Source: CAYPZU01 sp964415395 (GTDB taxonomy: Bacteria; Chlamydiota; Chlamydiia; Chlamydiales; SM23-39). From it: a DNA stretch of 64,000 bases. The notes beneath the pieces are model-generated. The model was not told the origin of the DNA, did not search any database, and was given only the letters and a program-made list of their open reading frames with translations. A program made the position numbers and the translations under genes. Below, piece by piece: positions 61,601 through 64,000 of this stretch. How positions within the stretch are numbered: the first letter of the stretch is position 1; every line of letters starts with the position of its first letter. The DNA lies in NCBI GenBank assembly GCA_964415395.1, contig CAYPZU010000003.1, positions 1 through 64,000 on the forward strand, read 5' to 3'.

Positions 61601-61689
61601 GAGAAGGTCTTTCCAGTCCCGGCCGAAGCTTCAAGCAGATGCGGGCCGAAGAGGGAACATTCCTTTGAGAGGCAGTCAAACCGCTGCAT
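58657..61689 (-). CDS. recB: Exonuclease V beta subunit
   Basis: 1010 residues. SF1A helicase with Walker A LLEASAGTGKTFSIEHIYARL near the N-terminus, VIDEFQDTDAVQWDIF (II), FVGDPKQSIYRFRKAD (III), VMTLHVSKGLEFDVVF (V) and LLYVAMTRAKRRLYVPL (VI). The C-terminal nuclease (about 830-1000) has GFIDLVFQRGGIYYLADWKTNW with the Asp and Lys metal/catalytic residues. Overlaps recC by 14 bp and recD by 23 bp, so the three subunits are made from one transcript. Confidence 0.94.
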   Translation of the reverse strand: MQRFDCLSKECSLFGPHLLEASAGTGKTFSIEHIYARLVLESIEAEAILAVTFTRAAARELKARIRSNLEKALHFLQKGEAPWPYLASYLGSETAIRKLSDALAVFDRCQVFTTHSFCFRMLREYAFEAKIGFSLPDPDKERGAPQRLKEAADDFIRWGISEELISLEQCSWLCQEIGSLEKLKEKLLKSEKSEGIPFSQLFGRYKEALKGWKEPVEEAFLADDFSQLRINYKSYSEEFAPQVRALARSLSDPENPVHFRALLGTQLFKFLLPSNLKKKTAPVSLRYPGFFDWASTALAPLLAKDKKKVIQTIQAAWNQVGERIAAEEDYFDPDELLLQMRKAIQIESFAQRIRKKYKAVVIDEFQDTDAVQWDIFRALFLAHEDLKALFFVGDPKQSIYRFRKADVYTYLEARQLLGEERTYYLDTNFRSSKALIGALNAFFSGDWMALPKAKQVLPYLPIQAGSSADSEFGDGKGALHFFAAEDPLPYVLQEIRSLEAKVENLSRIAVLINNRTQAEEAVQYLKAHGVPAAARSQTPLGQTLAFQSIRELFEAIYAPHDFGKGKVVAAGPFGSLEDELGFAEFKQLLDEKGIVGFARQFFDTELEGQTVRERISAFDLGFYRDVLQIFEWLFLWEKREGFSFEALTRALVYLEELDPEEGGRRRVESEPDAVQVMTLHVSKGLEFDVVFGLGLGRKTPDGDEEIEAEKLRLLYVAMTRAKRRLYVPLGEEGSPIELFGRTVKGEGELSVRLASLLQKESVTFEKVLDVMPAPKRKMEKGLAPFAPPSTGFSPSFLSSFTALAQKKERERIQVELAKEISLQTLPRGADTGVVVHTIFERVFRERKAIHTLVSEETAYTALALWEDPIRKMVEQTLSYPLQGQGEFFTLAELQPKDARAEMEFLFALPPHYVKGFIDLVFQRGGIYYLADWKTNWLEEYTEEAMDRAMRDHDYYLQAALYGEALRRHLGPEFESRFGGVFYFFVRGNRALFFQPDFNLIRNCNGKFRFD

Positions 61690-64000
61690 CGGATTCCCCT
61701 TTTTTCGCTCTCGTTGGAAAAAGTCCCGAGAGCTCTGAGAATACTTCTTTCAAATAGCCAGACCATTCGCGATGGATCGCCTGGGGATCTGGCAGCTCGG
61801 TTCTCATTCTAACCCACTGAAAAATCGGATCCTCGTCTTCATCGCTTTCTAAAGCGTCCTCCATTTCTTCCGGGCCTTTTCTGAGCAAACCGTCGGCCCA
61901 ATTCGGAATTAAAGGCGAAACAACGCTCCGGCAGCGGAAATAGTATTCGAGCAAACGTTTCAGCGAACCGGACGGATCTTCGATCGTTTTAGTTTTTCCT
62001 GTATCGGCTAAAAACAGCTCGGAAGATTCCAAAACGGAAAAAGCCGCCAGAGCCTGCGGCCATAACTTTAAAACCGGTTTGATTTTATTCTTTCCCAGAT
62101 GAACGATTCCCTTGGCTGCCGCCTGGCGAACCTCGCCGACAAGAAGCACTTTCAATTTTCCTTCCCACACAATCTCGATGGGCGGAGACGCCATCAGATT
62201 TTCAGATTCCCATTTCCTCTCTTTGCACCGCTCTTGCAAATGAATTGAAAATGTCTTTTCGACGCCCAATTTTTTCAGTTCTTCTCTCCAATTCAGCGCC
62301 GTCTCCTCAATTTCTCTTCGCAGCGATAGCCCTAAAAGGCCTTCGGGGAGCTCATCGAAGATTCTCTCATTGGGCCGGGAAAAAACGGCTCTCGCCAAGA
62401 GCGCTTTTTGCAGATGAAATGCCTCTTCGAGAGAATCGTTTAAATACATCCCATGCCCTTTCCTCAGATAGTAGTTCCATGGATGGCGCACGAATGAGGA
62501 GAGATCGGATAGCGAAACGATTTGCTCTCCTTCCGGCAATTGGGGCGGCGGGAGGCGGGAAAGATCGGGCCAGAAAGGGAGTTTGCGCTTCGGGCCGAGC
62601 AGCCGTTCGGCGATCCGGTAATCGCTAAAAGAGCGGCTTTGCGCCTCTCCCGGCTCGAAGCATTTCGGATCGAACGGACTTGAAGAAGGCGCTTCGATCG
62701 GCGGATTTTCAATTTGGTTAAGCCATTCCTGGACGACAATCGAAGGGTTTACAGGCTTTCCTTCATCCGGAGAGAGATGGCCGTAGCTGATCCGGATCGA
62801 TTCGGACGCCGCAAACAGCGCCTGGAGAAATAGATACCGGTCCTGATCAGCGGTTTCAGGAACGGGGATTTTCTCTCTCCGCAAAAGATCGAGCGAACTG
62901 TGCAAAGGCAGGCGGGGAAAACTCTCTTCATCCATGCCGATCAAAAAGAGCGCTTTGGCTGGAATTAAAGCGCCTTCTTCAAGAGGAGCGAACCGGACAG
63001 CATGGAGATGGGAGGCGTGGATCTGTCCCGGAAAAGAGCGGCTCAGAAATCGCTGCAAAACATCGAACGGGAACTGAATCCCGCTCAGCTTGAGGTCGGC
63101 TTTGCGGAGATCCCGGATCACGCGCTGAAATGCCGAATAAAATAACGTATCCGCCTCATCTTCAGCATCTAAGAACAGATACAGATCAGCCGCTATTTCA
63201 AGCCTATCGGCCCAAACGCGCAAAGAAGCCTCGTTCCGGAATTCGGCTAAATTCGCTTTCAAAGATTCGTATACTGACAGCAGCGAAGCGAACGGATCGT
63301 CCTGAATTTTTAGCCGGCGTCCTTCAGGAAACAGGAAAATCCAATCCTCGAGAAAACGATCCAATCCCTGTTCCCAGGTTCCGCGCTCCAGGCCGTGTTC
63401 GGCTCCGACCGTTTCACTCAGCGCCGTGCGCCGGTGCCCTGCGTCTTTCCCCCAATCGATCCCAGCCTCGCGCACCCAAGTCCGAACCTGCTCCCTCTTT
63501 TCGCCATCCCAGCCCAGCTTTCGGTAAAAAGAGGGCGTTTCAAAAAGAGTTAAGACCTCTTCAGCGCCCCATCTCCCTCCCGCCAGCTTCAGCAGCCTCA
63601 AGAGTCCCTGGTAAAACGAGCTCTGCCGGCTAAGATCGTATCCTTGAATCCGGAAGGGGATTTGCGCCTCGGAAAAAACGAATTCGATGAGAGGAATATA
63701 CGGTTCGATATCGGGAGCCAAAACAGACATTTCCTGAAAAAGAACGCCCCGGCCCGCTTCCTTCAAAATCTGGTCGCGTAAAATCTCCACTTCCCGAAGA
63801 CGGGAAGAGCCTGTTTGCAGGACGAGGAAACTTTCGTCCTCCGCCCGGAATTTCTCGGCGGGATTCTCAAAAGATAAAATTCCGTTCTGGATCCGCTTGA
63901 GAAGACTTCCGTCATCCGAATCGGCATAGGCTTCTTTTTCGACGCTTTCAAATCCATCGAGAACCCGGTTTGTCTCGCGGCCAAGCTTTCCCCAACCCGC
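61676..64000 (-). CDS. recC: Exonuclease V gamma subunit, 5' end outside the window
   Basis: The frame is open from 64000 down to the stop at 61676 (774 codons visible), and carries no start here; a GTG at 63790 is not the true start because the family motif GWGKLGRETNRVLDGF precedes it (63940-64000). HLHAVRFAPLEEGALIPAKALFLIGMDEESFPRL and the LSDLSSFVRHPWNYYLRK block match RecC. It recognises Chi in E. coli and holds an inactive nuclease-like fold. First gene of recC-recB-recD. Confidence 0.9.
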   Translation of the reverse strand, partial: AGWGKLGRETNRVLDGFESVEKEAYADSDDGSLLKRIQNGILSFENPAEKFRAEDESFLVLQTGSSRLREVEILRDQILKEAGRGVLFQEMSVLAPDIEPYIPLIEFVFSEAQIPFRIQGYDLSRQSSFYQGLLRLLKLAGGRWGAEEVLTLFETPSFYRKLGWDGEKREQVRTWVREAGIDWGKDAGHRRTALSETVGAEHGLERGTWEQGLDRFLEDWIFLFPEGRRLKIQDDPFASLLSVYESLKANLAEFRNEASLRVWADRLEIAADLYLFLDAEDEADTLFYSAFQRVIRDLRKADLKLSGIQFPFDVLQRFLSRSFPGQIHASHLHAVRFAPLEEGALIPAKALFLIGMDEESFPRLPLHSSLDLLRREKIPVPETADQDRYLFLQALFAASESIRISYGHLSPDEGKPVNPSIVVQEWLNQIENPPIEAPSSSPFDPKCFEPGEAQSRSFSDYRIAERLLGPKRKLPFWPDLSRLPPPQLPEGEQIVSLSDLSSFVRHPWNYYLRKGHGMYLNDSLEEAFHLQKALLARAVFSRPNERIFDELPEGLLGLSLRREIEETALNWREELKKLGVEKTFSIHLQERCKERKWESENLMASPPIEIVWEGKLKVLLVGEVRQAAAKGIVHLGKNKIKPVLKLWPQALAAFSVLESSELFLADTGKTKTIEDPSGSLKRLLEYYFRCRSVVSPLIPNWADGLLRKGPEEMEDALESDEDEDPIFQWVRMRTELPDPQAIHREWSGYLKEVFSELSGLFPTRAKKGESDAAV

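Noticed and set aside
61676..63790. GTG at 63790 as start of recC
   Set aside because: The frame is open with RecC-like sequence to the window edge.
1..64000. CRISPR arrays, transposases, prophage, rRNA
   Set aside because: No regularly spaced direct repeats, no DDE/serine recombinase or phage proteins, and no rRNA-like sequence was seen on either strand.

Overview
The window looks like a draft or metagenome scaffold (it holds one run of ten Ns) from a member of the phylum Chlamydiota, most likely an environmental, amoeba- or protist-associated lineage rather than Chlamydiaceae. Pointers are the minimal type II secretion cluster in the order gspC-like/D/E/F/G/H, a tolQ-tolR-tolA-like-tolB-pal-LysM lipoprotein operon, the rpoD / coiA-like / rpsT neighbourhood, sdhC-sdhA-sdhB, recC-recB-recD, a tyrB/aspC-like aminotransferase next to mreC, and many short envelope proteins without obvious families. 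The coding sequence is visibly G+C-rich for this phylum. A murI gene and several carbohydrate-transfer genes point away from the most reduced chlamydiae. The assignment is by synteny and protein character only; no search was possible.

Layout. 1-6.8 kb (minus strand): the 5' end of a lipoprotein gene, a cyclic-nucleotide-binding/CPBP-protease-like fusion, sdhB-sdhA-sdhC (sdhA is interrupted by the assembly gap), tatD and a GT-A-like glycosyltransferase. 6.9-19.5 kb (plus): the Tol-Pal operon running into a LysM lipoprotein and murI, an orphan OmpR-type regulator, an MFS transporter, a glycine-zipper lipoprotein, a membrane TPR protein, a TpsB/ShlB-type outer-membrane transporter, a structure-rich leader and a second MFS transporter. 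19.4-22.1 kb (minus): a PRPP synthetase with a signal peptide, an exported beta-carbonic anhydrase and a DMT transporter. 22.2-27.6 kb (plus): a large exported TPR protein, a membrane-anchored VWA protein, rsmD and coaD. 27.7-31.6 kb (minus): a serine-hydrolase relative with no normal start codon and no catalytic serine, an unlisted 39-residue Pro/Lys/Ala microprotein gene, and a giant exported MORN-repeat protein. 31.7-33.2 kb: an unknown protein and a cytosolic beta-carbonic anhydrase. 33.2-40.4 kb (minus): the type II secretion cluster. 40.5-42.4 kb: a membrane protein, a YfgM-like protein and a small secreted C1q/BclA-like protein. 42.5-46.6 kb (minus): a copper-type P-ATPase, a GT4 glycosyltransferase and mutY. 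46.7-48.7 kb: two tandem TagF-like transferases. 48.7-53.2 kb (minus apart from tRNA-Ala(GGC)): mreC, an aminotransferase, a two-helix membrane protein and rpoD. 53.3-57.2 kb: the coiA-like gene, two small membrane proteins, rpsT and an unknown Ala-rich 534-residue protein. 57.2-64 kb (minus): recD, recB and the 3' part of recC, which runs off the window.

How the genes work together. Much of the window is envelope biology: Tol-Pal energised constriction and outer-membrane anchoring, MurI and MreC for the reduced peptidoglycan/division apparatus, T2SS and a TpsB pore for protein export, and a run of exported repeat proteins (TPR, VWA, MORN) suited to envelope scaffolding or host contact. Sdh feeds the respiratory chain. 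RecBCD, MutY and the CoiA-like nuclease cover DNA repair and uptake.

No stretch above 300 bp lacks a gene. The longest gaps are 1327-1579 (a short CACGGT/ACCGTG inverted repeat at 1401-1414 and nothing else clear), 14827-15075 (inverted repeats), 17927-18219 (terminator plus structured leader), 41709-41904 (AT-rich divergent spacer) and 53179-53332 (divergent rpoD/coiA promoter region). There is no CRISPR array, no transposase, no rRNA and only one tRNA. The best candidates for something new are the exported PRPP synthetase with an 18-bp palindrome in its leader, start-codon-covering inverted repeats built from a dispersed motif, the Pro/Lys-rich microprotein, and the structured leader before the second MFS gene.
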